The notes below the pieces were generated by a model, which saw only the letters and a list, made by a program, of their open reading frames with translations, had not been told where the DNA came from and searched no databases. Shown here piece by piece: positions 29,331 to 43,000 of a stretch of 64,000 nucleotides of DNA (positions within the stretch are counted from its first letter, which is position 1; each line of letters starts with the position of its first letter). Source of the stretch: Luscinia megarhynchos (taxonomy: Eukaryota > Chordata > Aves > Passeriformes > Turdidae); NCBI GenBank assembly GCA_034336665.1, contig CM067588.1, positions 4,900,655-4,964,654 on the forward strand, read 5' to 3'. Both the position numbers and the translations under genes were made by a program.

Positions 29331-29446
29331 GTGCGGGCGCTGCCGCCGCTGCCGGGGAGGCGGGCGGGAGGCGGGCCGGTGACTCATGGCTTCCCACCGG
29401 CTGCGGCTCCTCCCCGCGGCCGCCGGCCCCGCGCAGCCCCCGGCAC
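29331..29446 (+). promoter_or_regulatory. ETNK2: ETNK2 GC-rich proximal promoter
   Basis: CpG-rich DNA with GC boxes (GAGGCGGGCGGGAGGCGGG) and a consensus AP-1 site TGACTCA at 29380-29386. There is no TATA box. Confidence 0.5.
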
Positions 29447-32400
29447 ATGGGCCGCGGCTCCGGCAGCGCGGAGCTGGCCATGGCCGCAGCGCCCGCCCGC
29501 TGCCCCGACTGCCCGGGGCCGGAGCGGGGGGGCGGCGGCGGGACCCCCGCCGTGCCGCACCTCGGCATTGCGGTGGACGAGGGGGACGTGCTGCCCGGGG
29601 CGCTGCGGATCGTGCGGCAGCTCAGACCCGCCTGGGAACCGGCCACGGTGAAGACCAAGGTACGGGGGGGATCCTGCAGCGGCACCCCGAGAACCGGCGG
29701 CTGCTCCCCCGGGGGGAAAGCTCGGTGGGCTGCGGAGCCCGGCTGGGGTGGGGTTGTGGGGTTATAGGGTCTGTCTGAGGGGCTGGGGTGGGGTTATGGG
29801 GTTATAGGGTCGGTCTGAGGGGGCTGCGCTGCTCACCCCGGCGGGTGCGGGGTCAGCTCAAGGGGGGCTGCGAGGCTCAGCCTGGGGGGCTGTAGGGTCT
29901 GACCCAGGAGGGCTGTGGGGCTCAGCCTGGGGGCTTTAGGGTCTGTCCTAGGGGGACTGTAGGGTTCAACCGGGGAGGCCACCGGATCTGTTCGAGGGGG
30001 AATGTGGGGTTCACTGTGGGGTTCACCGTGGGGACTCTGTGGGGTTCACCCTGGGGGGCTCCAGGACCTGCCCCAGGGGATGTGACACCCCGTACCCCAC
30101 TCCTGCACTCAGAGCCCAACCGGGGGTCCATCAGCTGCGCACAGGCGTGACACCCCCACCGCACACACCCCCCCACGAGGTTTAGGGACCCCTGCGGTGG
30201 TCACCGAGCGGTGGCTGCGGGTACAGAAGTGTCCCGGCTGGCTGCCGAGGCGCAGGGTGTGCTCCTGGGAGCCGCTGCTGTTTGGGATATTTGTCGGCTC
30301 CCACTTGTCCCGCGCTGCGTGGGCTGAGCCCCAGTTCAGGTGGGAGCTGGACACCAGCTCCGGGCTCCTGGCGCGGGACAGGGCTCGGCTGTGCGGAGCT
30401 GCCAGGGCTTTGCTGGGAGAGCTGGGCTGGCGTGGGAATGAATCCCTGTCCCCCTCCGGCCAGGTCTGGGGTGACACGGGCTGGTGGCGCCTGTGCCCTC
30501 GGCAGTGCCCTGGCGCTGGGCACCGGAGCGTGCAGGGGCTGGGACTGCGCGCCCTTAAATGTCTGCACGTGAGCGAGTGTCCCCTCCACAGGCACACGCT
30601 TCCCGTCATTAAAAATGTATTAATAGCCAAGTGTAATTAAATACAAGGAGGAAAAGCCATCTGAAAGGGCAGATGGCAACGGGCAGGAAGCTGGGAGTTG
30701 GAGTTTGCAGGGGCAGGAAATGTCTCGCTCTTGCTCGCAGGGCTCGGTGGTTGTGGAGGGTGGAGGGACCCCGGCTCTGGTATCCAGGCTCCGCAGGGGT
30801 CAGTGTTCACCAGCAGCTCGGGTGTGCGTGCGTGTGTTTTTAATTAAAGAAAAAAAAAAAAAAACAAAAACAAAAAAACAAAAAAAAACAAAAAAAAAAC
30901 CCCACAAACAGTTAGGAGCTGAGGGAAAACCCTCACTTTGCGTTTCCCTCGGCTGCTTTCCCTCCTCCCGCGTTTCCCCTCGCAGGAGCCGCTCGGGATG
31001 GGACGGAGCGGGCCGGGGGCTTCAGATGGTTCCCATTAACGATCCCACTCCCTTCCCGGTGCTCTGGAGCGGGGGCTGTGCCAGCTGTGCCGCTGGCACC
31101 GGGAGATCTCCCGGAGCTCGGGAGCACGGCAAGCACGATCTGGGTGCTCGGGCTGCCCTGCCCTGCTGTGCTCCACGTTGTGCCCCCTCCCCAGGGCTCC
31201 TGCTCCGCATCCCCGAGGAATGTCTGTGGAGCTGAGTCAGGCACCCACACTCCGAGGGAAGCACAAACTCATCCATCCATCCATCCATCCATCCATCCAT
31301 CCATCCATCCATCCATCCATCCATCCATCCATCCATCCATCCATCCATCCATCCATCCATCCATCCATCCATCCATCCATCCATCCATCCATCCATCCAT
31401 CCCTCCCTCCCTCAACCAGAGATAAGAGCAGCAGCACTGCGGAGCCACAGCCCTGCAGGGACTCCAGCGGGGTTGGGTGTTTTTAGCCCAGATTTGGCTA
31501 CAAGTTGCTGTGCTGGTGGCCAGCCTGGGGCTGGGGTGCTGAGGCATCTGGTTTTGGTGTTTTGGGAACGCTGAGGGATTCTCCCAGCGAGTGCAGCACC
31601 AGGAGTTGGATTTTGCTGCTTCACCCAGCGCTTCGGCACAGGTCCGTTTAATCCCTGAGAATTCACGGGGTCTCGCTCCTTCCCTCTGTCCCTGCTGTCA
31701 CCTGGCTGCAGGAGGGAAGGATTTGGGGTGGCAGTGGGTGGCTGCAGGCTGGATCTGGAGTCACCACCCCCAAACCCAGCGAGTCCCTGCAGGTCACCAG
31801 GGACCACGTGTGCGTCTCCAGAGACGGTGGCCTGGAATTCAGGGGGGATAAGGTTCAATAATCCCGTTAAACCTGCTGGAAAGGGCTGCCCGGGCTGTGG
31901 GGCAGCAAAACAAAGCAGCAGACGAGGGAGGATTTCCCTCAGTGTGGAGCCGCCCACGTGTGGCTGACCCACGTGTGGCCGACGGTGACACCTCTGGCTG
32001 GGATGTGACACCTCTGCTGATATCCCACTGGGAATATTCAACCTCTGCCCGAATTTCCAGCCTCTGGGGCCTGGCAGGACAAGAGGGCTGAGCCCTGTGG
32101 TGAAACCCAGATTATCGGCTCTGGGAAAAGCAGCTTGAGAAGGTTCAGCCACAGCTGAGGGGCAGCGGCCCAAATCCAGCTGTGGAATGGGGGTGTCAGT
32201 CCCGTCTGACTGGGGGGTCTCATTCCAGTGCCTGGAGTCTCCCTCGGGGAGCCCTATATATAGGCACCCTATGGGGGAGCGTGGGTGGCTGAGTGGGATG
32301 TCTAAAATTATCCATCCCATCCCTGAGCTCTGCCGGAGCAGGAGCCCCAAACCCCCTCCAGCTCCGGCTCCCCGATCCCACAGGGATGAGGGGATCATTC

Positions 32401-33991
32401 CCAGGAGCACCCCGGAGCTGGCACGGGGGACAATGGGACAGAGGTTTCTCATGGGGTGACAGAGCCCCAAACCCCCTCGGTGCCCTGGAAGTGCCCGAAA
32501 TTCGGGTGGGATGAAGGAATACTTCCCCTGGAGAGCCGCAGTACCCCGGAGCTGGCACGGGGGAAAGTGGGGTTGATTTCCTGTGGGGTGGCAGAGCCCC
32601 AAACCCCCTCAGTGCCCTAGAAATGCCCCAAAATCCGGGCGGGATGGGCTCGGAGCCCGGCAGCAGCCGCGGCTTGTGCGCGGGCAGGCGGCCAAGGCGG
32701 AGCGGCGGGAGAACAAAACCCCCTTTCCATCTGCGAGGAGCCGTCAGAGCGGCGACACTGGGGACAGCACAGCGGCGACACTGGGGACAGCACCGCCGCG
32801 ACACTGGGGACAGCACCGCCGCGATACTGGGGACAGCACAGCGGTGACACTGGGGACAGCACCGCGGTGATACTGGGGACAGCACCGCCGCGACACTGGG
32901 GACAGCACAGCGGCGACACTGGGGACAGCACAGCCGTGACACTGGGGACAGCACCGCCGCGACACTGGGGACAGCACCGCGGTGATACTGGGGACAGCAC
33001 CGCGGTGACACTGGAGCCATCAGAGCAGTGACTGGGGACAGCACAGTGGTGACACTGGGGACAGTACAGTGGTGACACTGGGGACAGCACAGCTGTGACA
33101 CTGGGGACAGCACAGCAGCGACACTGGAGCCAGCTCAGTGGTGACACTGGAGCCATCAGAGCAGTGATTGGGGACAGCACCGCGGTGACACTGGAGCCGT
33201 CAGAATGGTGACACTGAGGACAGCACCGTGGTGGCAATGGAGCCATCAGAGCAGAGACACTGGGGACAGCACAGCGGCGACACTGGGGACAGCACGGCTG
33301 TGACACTGGGGACAGCACAGCGGCGACACTGGGGACAGCACAGTGGTGACACTGGGGACAGCACCGCGGTGATACTGGAGCCATCAGAGCGGTGACACTG
33401 GAGCCATCAGAGCAGTGACTGGGGACAGCACAGTGGTGACACTGGAGCCGTCAGAATGATGACACTGGGGACAGCACCGCGGTGACACAGGGGCCAGCAC
33501 AGTGGTGACATTTGGGACAGCACAGCGGTGACACTGGAGCCATCACTGTGGTGACACTGGGGACAGCACAGCGGTGACACTGGAGCCGTCAGAATGGTGA
33601 CACTGGGGACAGCACCGCGGTGCCACCGCGTGTCCCCAGCAGTGACACGGAGCCAGCCCAGCGGTGCCACCGCGTGTCCCCAGCGGTGCCACCCCCGCCC
33701 CGCGGGGACGCTCGCGGGCGGGGCCGGGCTGGCGCAGTTCGCTCCGGGATTGTTTTCGCCCTCGTCGGGTGAATTATTTATTTATTACATTTTTAATTTG
33801 GTGCCAAGTTGCTGATGAATTTTTTTGTTTGTTTGTTTTTCGGGGGCGATTCCCGGCGCTGCTCCCGTGCCAAGAGCGCTGCTGGCTCAGCTGGCCTGAG
33901 CTCGCAGGTGAAAAATATCAGAATATTGGGGGGGGTTGTGGCTTTTTTAGGTTTTTTTGGGGTTTTTTTTGGTTTTTTTTTTTTGCTTTGT

Positions 33992-34022
<31 letters not shown>

Positions 34023-37000
34023 GTTTTGTTTTGTTTTATTTTCGAAGTTTCTTTGGGGGGTTTGAATGCATAAGAGATAAAATTTCTTCTTCAGACCTAG
34101 ATATCCATTAATTTTTTTAAATTTATGCTACAGTGAGTTCTGCAGCGCTTTTAGCTCACTACGTAAAAATGGAGACATATTTTTCTTTTTACAACGTTTT
34201 TTAAGGCTAAAGAGTCGAATTAAGACTGAATACTTAAATTATATTTAATTTTAACCCAATAACTAATTAACTGTGACCTGCAATGTGGGATTTTTTATTC
34301 AATGACAAAAATTACTTAGACTCATGAAGAAGGTGAAGAAGAAGGACAAAACTTCCACCCTAAAACTTTTATCCTTTATATATATTTTATATCTTTTATA
34401 TATATTTGTATATGTATATTGTGTATATATTTTATATGTATATATATATAAATATTTACCTCTTTTACATATTTATATATGTATATTGTATATATTTTTA
34501 TATACATATATAAAATACTAATATTTATATATATATACATATATAAATATTTATATATTTTATATATTTATATATGTATATTGTGGATATGTATAAATGT
34601 ATATAAATATACACATATATGTATATATTTATATATATTTATATATTTATGTATATTTACATATGCTTTTATATCTTTTATATATGCTTTCTATATATTG
34701 TTACATTTCAAAACCCTAAATTCTAAATTTTTTACTGTGTGATATTATTTATTCCTACCTAAATTTATTTAGCACTTCAATATTTATTTATTTTCCTTTA
34801 TTACTTTAATATCAATATTAGAGTAATTCAATATTACTTTAAATATTTAAAGCAATACAGTAATATTTTACTTTATTACTATAAATATTTAAAGTAATAT
34901 TTATTACTTTATTTATTTTTCTACTTAAATTATTTCAATGGTCACACTCATGATCTGAATTCTGTCACTCAGGTTTGGAAACTTTCTCAGGTTAAAAATC
35001 AATGTTTTCCTGGAGGTTCAGCACAGACAATTCCAAACTCATTATTTATTCATTATTTATTATTTATTATTATTCACCCATTCCCAGGTGTCACCCCTTA
35101 AATATTGATTTATTTATTTTGCTTAATTTTTTAATAGTAATATTTAAGTTATTAAATATTACTTTTTAGCAATATAGTAATATTTTACTGTATCACTTCA
35201 AATATTTAAAGTAATGTTTATTGCTTTATTTCTTTATCTACTTAAATGCATTTCTACTCATTTCTAAGATCACACTCATGATCCAAATTCTATAATTCAA
35301 TTTTTGGGATCTATCTCTATGGCCTGTTTAAAGTAATAGAGTAATATTACTTTATTTATTTTTCTACTTAAATATATTTATAATTATTTCTATGGTCACA
35401 CTTGTCATCCTAATTCTATCACTCAGGTTTGGAAGTTTCCTCAGGTTAAAAATCAGTGTTTTCCTGGGGGTCAGCATGGAAAATTCCAAACCCTCATTAT
35501 TTGGGGTTTCAACACAGGGGTTCCCCCATTCCCAGGTGTCACCCCTTAAATACATTTATTTTATTTAGTAATTTATTTTACTTTATTATTTTAATAGTAA
35601 TTCAATATTACTTTAAATATTTAAAGCAATATAATAATATTTTATTATATCACTTCAAATATTTAATGCTTACTACTTTATTTCTTTATCTACTTAAATG
35701 TATTTCTACTTGAAATGTATTTCTTATTCCTAATGTATTTCTATTTAGAATATACTTTCTAAATGTATTTCTACTTTCTAAGTGATAAGAATTCTATCAC
35801 TCAATTTTTGGAAGCCTTCTTTACAGCCTCATGTTAAAAATCAGTGTTTTCCTGGGGGTCAGCACAGAAAATTCTGAACCCTCATTTTTTGGGGTTTCAA
35901 CGCAGGGGTTCCCCCATTCCCAGGTGTCACCATTTAAACATTGATTTATTTATTTTACTTTATTACTTTAATAATTATGTCAACGTAATTCAATATTACC
36001 TTAAAGTAACATTTCATACTTTATTTATTTATCTGTCTATATTTCTACTTAAACAACAATTTTGAGATCAGAATTCTATCACTCAGTTTTGGAAGGTTTC
36101 TCAGGTTAAAAGTCAGTGTTTTCCTGAGGGATCAGAATGGAAAATTCCAAATCCTCATTTTCCAGAGTTTCAACGCAGGGGTTCCCCCATTCCCAGGTGT
36201 CACCCCTTAAACATTGATTTATTTATTTTACTTTATTACTTTAATAGTAATGTCAATGTAATTCAATAATATTTTAAAGATTTAGAGTAACATTTCATAC
36301 TTTATTTATTTATTTATTTATCTATATTTCTACTTAAACAATTTTGAGATCAGAATCCTATCACTCAGTTTTGGAGGATTTCTCAGGTTAAAAGTCAGTG
36401 TTTTCCTGAGGGATCCGAACGGAAAATTCCAAATCCTCATTTTTTGGGGTTTCAAGGCAGGGGTTCCCCCATTCCCAGGTGTCACCCCTTAAACATTGAT
36501 TTATTTATTTTGCCGTTTTTGTCCCCTCCCAGCTCTTCACCGACGGCATCACCAACAAGCTGGTGGCGTGCTACCGGGACGAGGCGATGGGGGACGCGCT
36601 GCTGGTGCGGGTGTACGGCCGCAGGACGGAGCTGCTGGTGGACAGGGAGACGGAGCTCCGGAATTTCCAGGTGCTGCGCGCCCACGGCTGCGCCCCCGAC
36701 CTGTACTGCGCCTTCCAGAACGGGCTGTGCTACCAGTTCCTGCCGGGCGTGGCACTGGGGCCCGAGCACGTGCGGGACCCCCAGGTCTTCAGGTGAGGGG
36801 AACCCCCCGGGCAGGGGCTGCGGGGTCGGCAGGGATTTGGGGTTGGGGGTTGTTGTGCGTTGAGTTTGTTCCTGGGGGTTGTTTTGTGTTTTTGGCTCTG
36901 GCCTCGCTGCTGTGGGTGTCCTGGTCACCGGCCAGGTGTTCTTCACAGTCTGACCAATCCCATCCATGGCATTCCCAGTCTGCCCAGTCCCATCCATGTC

Positions 37001-40000
37001 ATTCCCAGTATGCCCAGTCCCATCCATGCCATTCCCAGTCAGTCCAGTTCCATCCATGTCATTCCCAGCCCTCCCAGTTCCATCCATGCCATTCCCAGTC
37101 TGCCCAGTTCCATCCACGCCATTCCCAGTCTGCCCAGTTCCATCCACATCATTCCCAGTCTGCCCAGTGCCATCCATGCCATTCCCAACCTGCCCAGTTC
37201 CATCCATGCCATTCCCAGTCAGTCCAGTCCCATCCATGTCATTCCCAGCCCTCCCAGTTCCATCCATGCCATTCCCAGCCCTCCCAGTGCCATCCATGCC
37301 ATTCCCAGTATGCCCAGTTCCATCCATGCCATTCCCAGCCTGCCCAGTTCCATCCATGCCATTCCCAGTCTGCCCAGCATTATCCATGCCATTCCCAACC
37401 TGCCCGATTCTATCCATGCCATTCCCAGTCTGCCCAGTTCCATCCATGCCATTCCCAGCCCTGGATGCGCCCAGCTCTGAGTGGATAAATCCTCAAGGGA
37501 TAAATGTGACAAACTGCAGCCAGGGGTGTCAAAGTTACCAAATTTCTGAGAGCATCAGGTTTTGTTGATGAGAGGTTTCCTGGGAGCCTGGGATAAAGGT
37601 TTCCTGGGAAGCTGGGGTTTCCTGGGAAGCAGAATTAAGGGCTGAATTTGCCTTGAAAACGGGAATTCTGGAATAGTTCAGAGGCTGATCTCACATGGAA
37701 TGGGGGGTCAGCTGTGCTAACCCTGTGTTTTAAGCTGGATTTTCAGGGAATCCCCCTCAGCACATCCCAAAGCTTTTCGTGGGGGGATTTTGAGGGTTTG
37801 GGATCAGCTCTCACCCCCTCCCCTGCTCCACGGCAGGCTGGTGGCCCGGGAGATGGCTCGAGTGCACGCCATCCACGCCAACGGGAGCCTGCCCAGGCCC
37901 ATCCTGTGGCAGAAGCTGCACAGATACCTCAGCCTGGTGAAGACAGAGCTCAGCCCAAAGGTATCCAACCCCAGGTAAAGGCAGAGGGATCCCACAGAGC
38001 CTCGGGCACCCCCTGCCCACCCAGCTGGGGCTGGGCAGGAGCACGGGGCTGAGCCCTGGTGCCCAGGGAAAGCCTCAGAGGGGTCTGGGGTGGGCTTGGG
38101 GCTGGGTCCCTGAGAGCTGGGGTGGGCTTGGGGCTGGATCCCTCAGAGGTCTGGGATGGTTTTGGGGCTGGATCCCTCAAGATTCGGGGTGGTTTTGGGG
38201 CTGGATCCCTCAGGATTTGGGGCAAGTTTGGGGCTGGATCCCTCAGGGATCTGGGGGTGGGTTTGGGGCTGGATCCCTCTCAGAGCTCCAGGAGCAGCTT
38301 CAGCCCCTTCCTGCTGCCAGTTTGGGGAGGATTTCAGCTTTTTTGGAGCTCTGGGATGTGTCTGTGCAGCATCCAGGCAGGATCCAGCTGGAGCCACAGC
38401 CTCCCACTGCTGTAACAATCCTCCTCCTCCTCCTCCTCCTGGGAATCTAAACCCAGAATAAACCCAAGCTCAAACCCTGCTGAGCTGATGATGAAATCTA
38501 GAAACCCAGCCTAGATTAAAACACCCAGTTCCCACTCCCCAGCGCTTTTTGGGGCACAGCAGGTGAGCTGGGGTGCCTGGGAAGGCTTTGGGCAGCCCCA
38601 AGAGGCGGAGGAGGTGAATGAACCCTGGGCAGGGCAATCAGGCAATCATTAACCCCGGCAGCCAGGCTGCTCTCAGCACGGGCAGACTTTACCCAACCTG
38701 CGCCTTCAGCGCAGCCAATTAGGCAATCATTAACGAGCTCTCTTCTTGGAAGCCGCTCCTGAGGTTACCAGAGTCCAAAACATCCCCGCGGCCCCGGGGA
38801 TTCGCTGGTTGCTCGGGGAGGGAGCGCTGGGGGCGGCCTGGGAGGGTTTGGGGGCTGGGCCTGGGGGTTTTTGGGGGTGAGGGATGTGCTGAGGCTGAGG
38901 TGTGGCGTCTGCCTGGGTACCAAACCTGGCCCCCACCCCAAAAACAGGATCTGCTCCGTGTTGTTAATGGGGTTGTTCGTAAAGCATGAGAGGGAAATTG
39001 GGGGAATTCAGCCCCTGAGCCCCCAGGGAAATCAAATTCTGTCCCTGAACCCCCGGGGAAGTCCTGGAAACCAGGGAAACACCGGAGCCCCCAGGGAAGC
39101 ACTGGAAGACGGGGAAATTCTGCCCCTGAACCCCCAGAGAAATGCTGGAAACTGGGGAAACGCCACCCCTGAACCCCCAGGGAAGCACTGGAAGCCAGAG
39201 AAATTCTGCCCATGAACCCCCAGGGAAAAGAAATTCTGCCCTGAGCCCCCAGGAAAGCACTGGAAACCGGGGAAACACCAGAACCCCTAAGGAAGCGTTG
39301 GAAGTCAGGGAAATTCTGCCCCTGAGCCCCCAGGGAAATGAAATTTATCCCCTGAGCCCCCAGGGAAGCGCTGGAAACCAGGGAAACAGCAGCCCCAAAC
39401 CCCAGGGAGGCTCCAAGAGCAGCAGCGATGCCACCCTGTCCTTCCTGTCCCTCGTGTCCCTCGTGTCCCTTGTGTCCCTCGTGTCCTTTGTGTCCCTCGT
39501 GTCCCTTGTGTCCCTCGTGTCCCTCGTGTCCCGTGTGTCCCTCGTGTCCCTTGTGTCCTTTGTGTCCCTGGTGTCCCTCGTGTCCTGTGTGTCCCTCGTG
39601 TTCCTCGTGTCCCTCGTGTCCTTTGTGTCCCTGGTGTCCCGTGTGTCCCTCGTGTCTCTCCTGTCCCTTGTGTCCCTCGTGTCCCTTGTGTCCCTCATGT
39701 CACTCGTGTCCCTGGTGTCCCTGGTGTCTCTTGTGTCCCTGGTGTTCCTGGTATCTCTGGTGTCCCTTCTGTCCCTTGTGTCCCTCGTGTCCCTCATGTC
39801 CCTCATGTCCCTCGTGTCCCTGGTGTCCCTGGTGTCCCTCGTGTCCCGTGTCCCCTGTCCCTCGTGTCCCTTTGTCCCTTGTGTCCCCGTGTCCCTCGTG
39901 TCCCTCGTGTCCCTCGTGTCCCTCCTGTCCCTCGTGTCCCTCATGTCCCTTGTGTCCCTCGTGTCCCTCATGTCCCTCGTGTCCTTTGTGTCCCTTGTGT

Positions 40001-43000
40001 CCTCGTGTCCTTTGTGTCCCGTGTGCCCCTTGTGTCTCTCGTGTCCCTTTGGTTCCTCGTGTCCCTCCTGTCCCTCCTGTCCCCCCTGTCCCCCCTGTCC
40101 CCCGTGTCCCCTGTCCCTCGTGTCCCTTTGTCCCTCCTGTCCCCCGTGTCCCCTGTCCCCCGTGTCCCCTGTCCCCCGTGTCCCCAGACTCCCGCAGGAC
40201 GTGCCCGGCCCCGCGGCGCTGCAGCAGGAGCTCGCCTGGATGCAGGAGACGCTGTCGCAGCTGGGCTCGCCCGTGGTGCTGTGCCACAACGACCTCCTGT
40301 GCAAGAACATCATCTACGACAGCACACGAGGTCTGTGCGTGTCCCTCGGCCCCCCGGGTGTCACCCTGTCCCCCCCTGAGCGCTGCTGTCCCCGCAGGGC
40401 GCGTGCGCTTCATCGACTACGAGTACACGGGCTACAACTACCAGGCCTTCGACATCGGCAACCACTTCAACGAGTTCGCAGGTCAGGAGGGGCTGGGAAC
40501 CTCTGAGGGCTCCGAAGGGACCCCCAGCCCTGCCCTGGGTGCCCCCAAACTGCCCTGGGGTGTCCCCATCCTGGTGCGGGCTGTCCCCAAACTGGGGGTG
40601 GAGGAGGGAGTTAAATCCCCAGTCCCAAGTGGGAAATGGGATCTGACATCTCTGGGAGAGAGAAGGGAAATAAATCCCCACCTCCATACTGGGAAATGGG
40701 GGGGTTCCTGCTACTGGATGGTGGAGGAGGGAGTTTATTCCCAGTCCCAGGTGGGAAATGGGATCTTCTGTTACTGGGATGGAGGAGGGAATTATATCCC
40801 CAATCTCGTGGTGGGAAATGGGGTCTTCACAGCTCTGGGGATGAAGGAGGGAGGTGAATCCCCACCTCCATACTGGGAAATGGGGGGTTCCTGCTACTGG
40901 AAGGTGGAGGAAAGGGTTTATTCCCAGTCCCAGGTGGGAAATGGGATCTTCTGTTACTGGGATGGAGGAGGGAATTGTATCCCCAATGCCAAGTGGGAAA
41001 TGGGGTCTTCACATCTCTGGTATGGAGGAGGGAGTTTTATTCCCAGTCCTGAGATGGGAAATGGGGTCCTCTATTACTGGGATGGAGGAGGGAGTTGTAT
41101 TCCCAGTCCCATGTTGGGAAATGGGGTGTCCCTGTTATTGAGGGGTGGAGGAGAGAATTTTACTCCCAGTCTTGGGGTGGGAAATGGGGTCTCACATCCC
41201 TGCAATGCAGGAGGGAGTTGAATCCCCAGTCCCAAGGTGGGAAATGGGGTCTCCTCATCCCTGGGGGTGGAGGAGGGAGTTAAATCCCGAGTCCTGTGTG
41301 GCAAGTGAGGTTTTCACCTCTCTGGGGTGAAGGAGGGAGTTGAATCCCCAGCTCCACACTGGGAAATGGGGTGTCCCTGTTACTGGGATGGAGGAGGGAG
41401 CTTTATTCCCACTCCCATGTTGGGAAATGGGGCCTCTCCTTCCTGGGATGGAGGAGGGAGTTTTATCCCCAGTTCCAGGTGGAAAAGGAGGCTGTCCTGG
41501 GGTCTCCTGATCCCTGAGGATGGAGGAGGGAGTCGAATCCCCAATCCCATGGTGGGAAATGGGGTCTGCCCATCCCTGGGATGCAGAAGGGAGCTGCACC
41601 CCAAACCCTACAGCAGGAAATGGGGGTGCCCAAGCTCAGAGCAGGGTCTCTGCTGGTTGTGGGGACTGGGGTGCCCCTGGGGTGCCACTCCTGGCTCCCC
41701 ACCCCGAGGCTGGTCCTTGCTTTGTGCCTGGCTGGGGCTGTGCTCTCCTTGCTTTGCTGTGGAGAATCCAACCCCTCCCTGTCCCCCCCGTGTCCCCCCA
41801 GGTGTGAAGGAGGTGGATTATGGCCTCTACCCCAGCAAGGAGATGCAGCTGCAGTGGCTGCACTCCTACCTGCAGGCCTACAAGGAGCTCACCCAGGGGC
41901 ACCCAGGGGACACCCAGGTGTCCGAGGAGGAGCTGGAAACTCTCTACGTGCAAGTGAACAAGTTCTCCTTGGTGAGTGTGGAGCTGGAAGGAGCCAACCT
42001 CGCTCCAGGGCTGAGAACAACCCAGGGGATGAGTTTTCCTCTGCTCCTGGGCTGCCAGCTCACCTGGCAAGGATGGGGCTGCAGGTGCCAGCCTGGGACC
42101 TTGGGGACATTGGGGACAGGCTGTGCCACAGGGCCTGGCAGTGCCTCAGGGGCGCTGAGCCCCCGGGCAAGGTCACAGGGGTGTGCTGGGGACAGCAGGG
42201 GACAGCGTGTGTCCGACACTCATGGCCTTGGGCAGCCCTTCAGAGGGGTCAGACACGGCCTGGGGTGAAGAAATCCTCTTTGGAAACTGCCAGGGGTGGC
42301 CAGCTGATGTTCTGGAAATTTCGGGTGAAATATCCTCTGTTTGCCTGGCTGGAGCTGCCAGGAGGGCAGCACGGGGGGTGGGAACCCACGTTCAGCATCC
42401 TCCCTGCTGCCATCCCTTGGGATCAGCCTCTGCAGGGAACAAAAATCCCAGTGTGGGCCAGTCCCACTGTGTCCTGTCCTTGCCACAGCCCTGGGAATTC
42501 CAGGCCCCAGCCAGGAGAGGCACGAGTGTCCCTGTCCCAGGAGTGTCTCTGTCCCAGGAGTGTCTCTGTCCCAGGAGTGTCTCTGTCCCAGGAGTGTCCC
42601 TGCCCCACGAGTGTCTCTGTCCCAGGAGTGTCTCTGCCCCACGAGTGTCTCTGTCCCACGAGTGTCTCTGTCCCCAGGAGTGTCCCTGTCCCACGAGTGT
42701 CTCTGTCCCACGAGTGTCTCTGTCCCAGGAGTGTCCCTGTCCCAGGAGTGTCTCTGTCCCACGAGTGTCTCTGTCCCAGGAGTGTCTCTGTCCCACGAGT
42801 GTCTCTGTCCCACGAGTGTCTCTGCCCCAGGAGTGTCTCTGCCCCACGAGTGTCTCTGTCCCCACGAGTGTCTCTGTCCCACGAGTGTCTCTGTCCCACG
42901 AGTGTCCCTGCCCCACGAGTGTCTCTGCCCCAGGAGTGTCTCTGTCCCACGAGTGTCTCTGCCCCACGAGTGTCTCTGTCCCACGTGCCCTGATCCTTGC

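Noticed and set aside
30195..30640. Open frames of 96-147 codons in ETNK2 intron 1 with a cysteine-rich look
   Set aside because: No acceptor or donor in phase with the ETNK2 exons and no recognisable protein block. ETNK2 is complete without it.
32250..32265. TATATATAGG box as an internal ETNK2 promoter
   Set aside because: No downstream exon with a start codon and in-phase donor is visible, so there is no support beyond the motif.
34324..34742. Hydrophobic tyrosine/isoleucine-rich open frames
   Set aside because: They are translations of the TATATA microsatellite.
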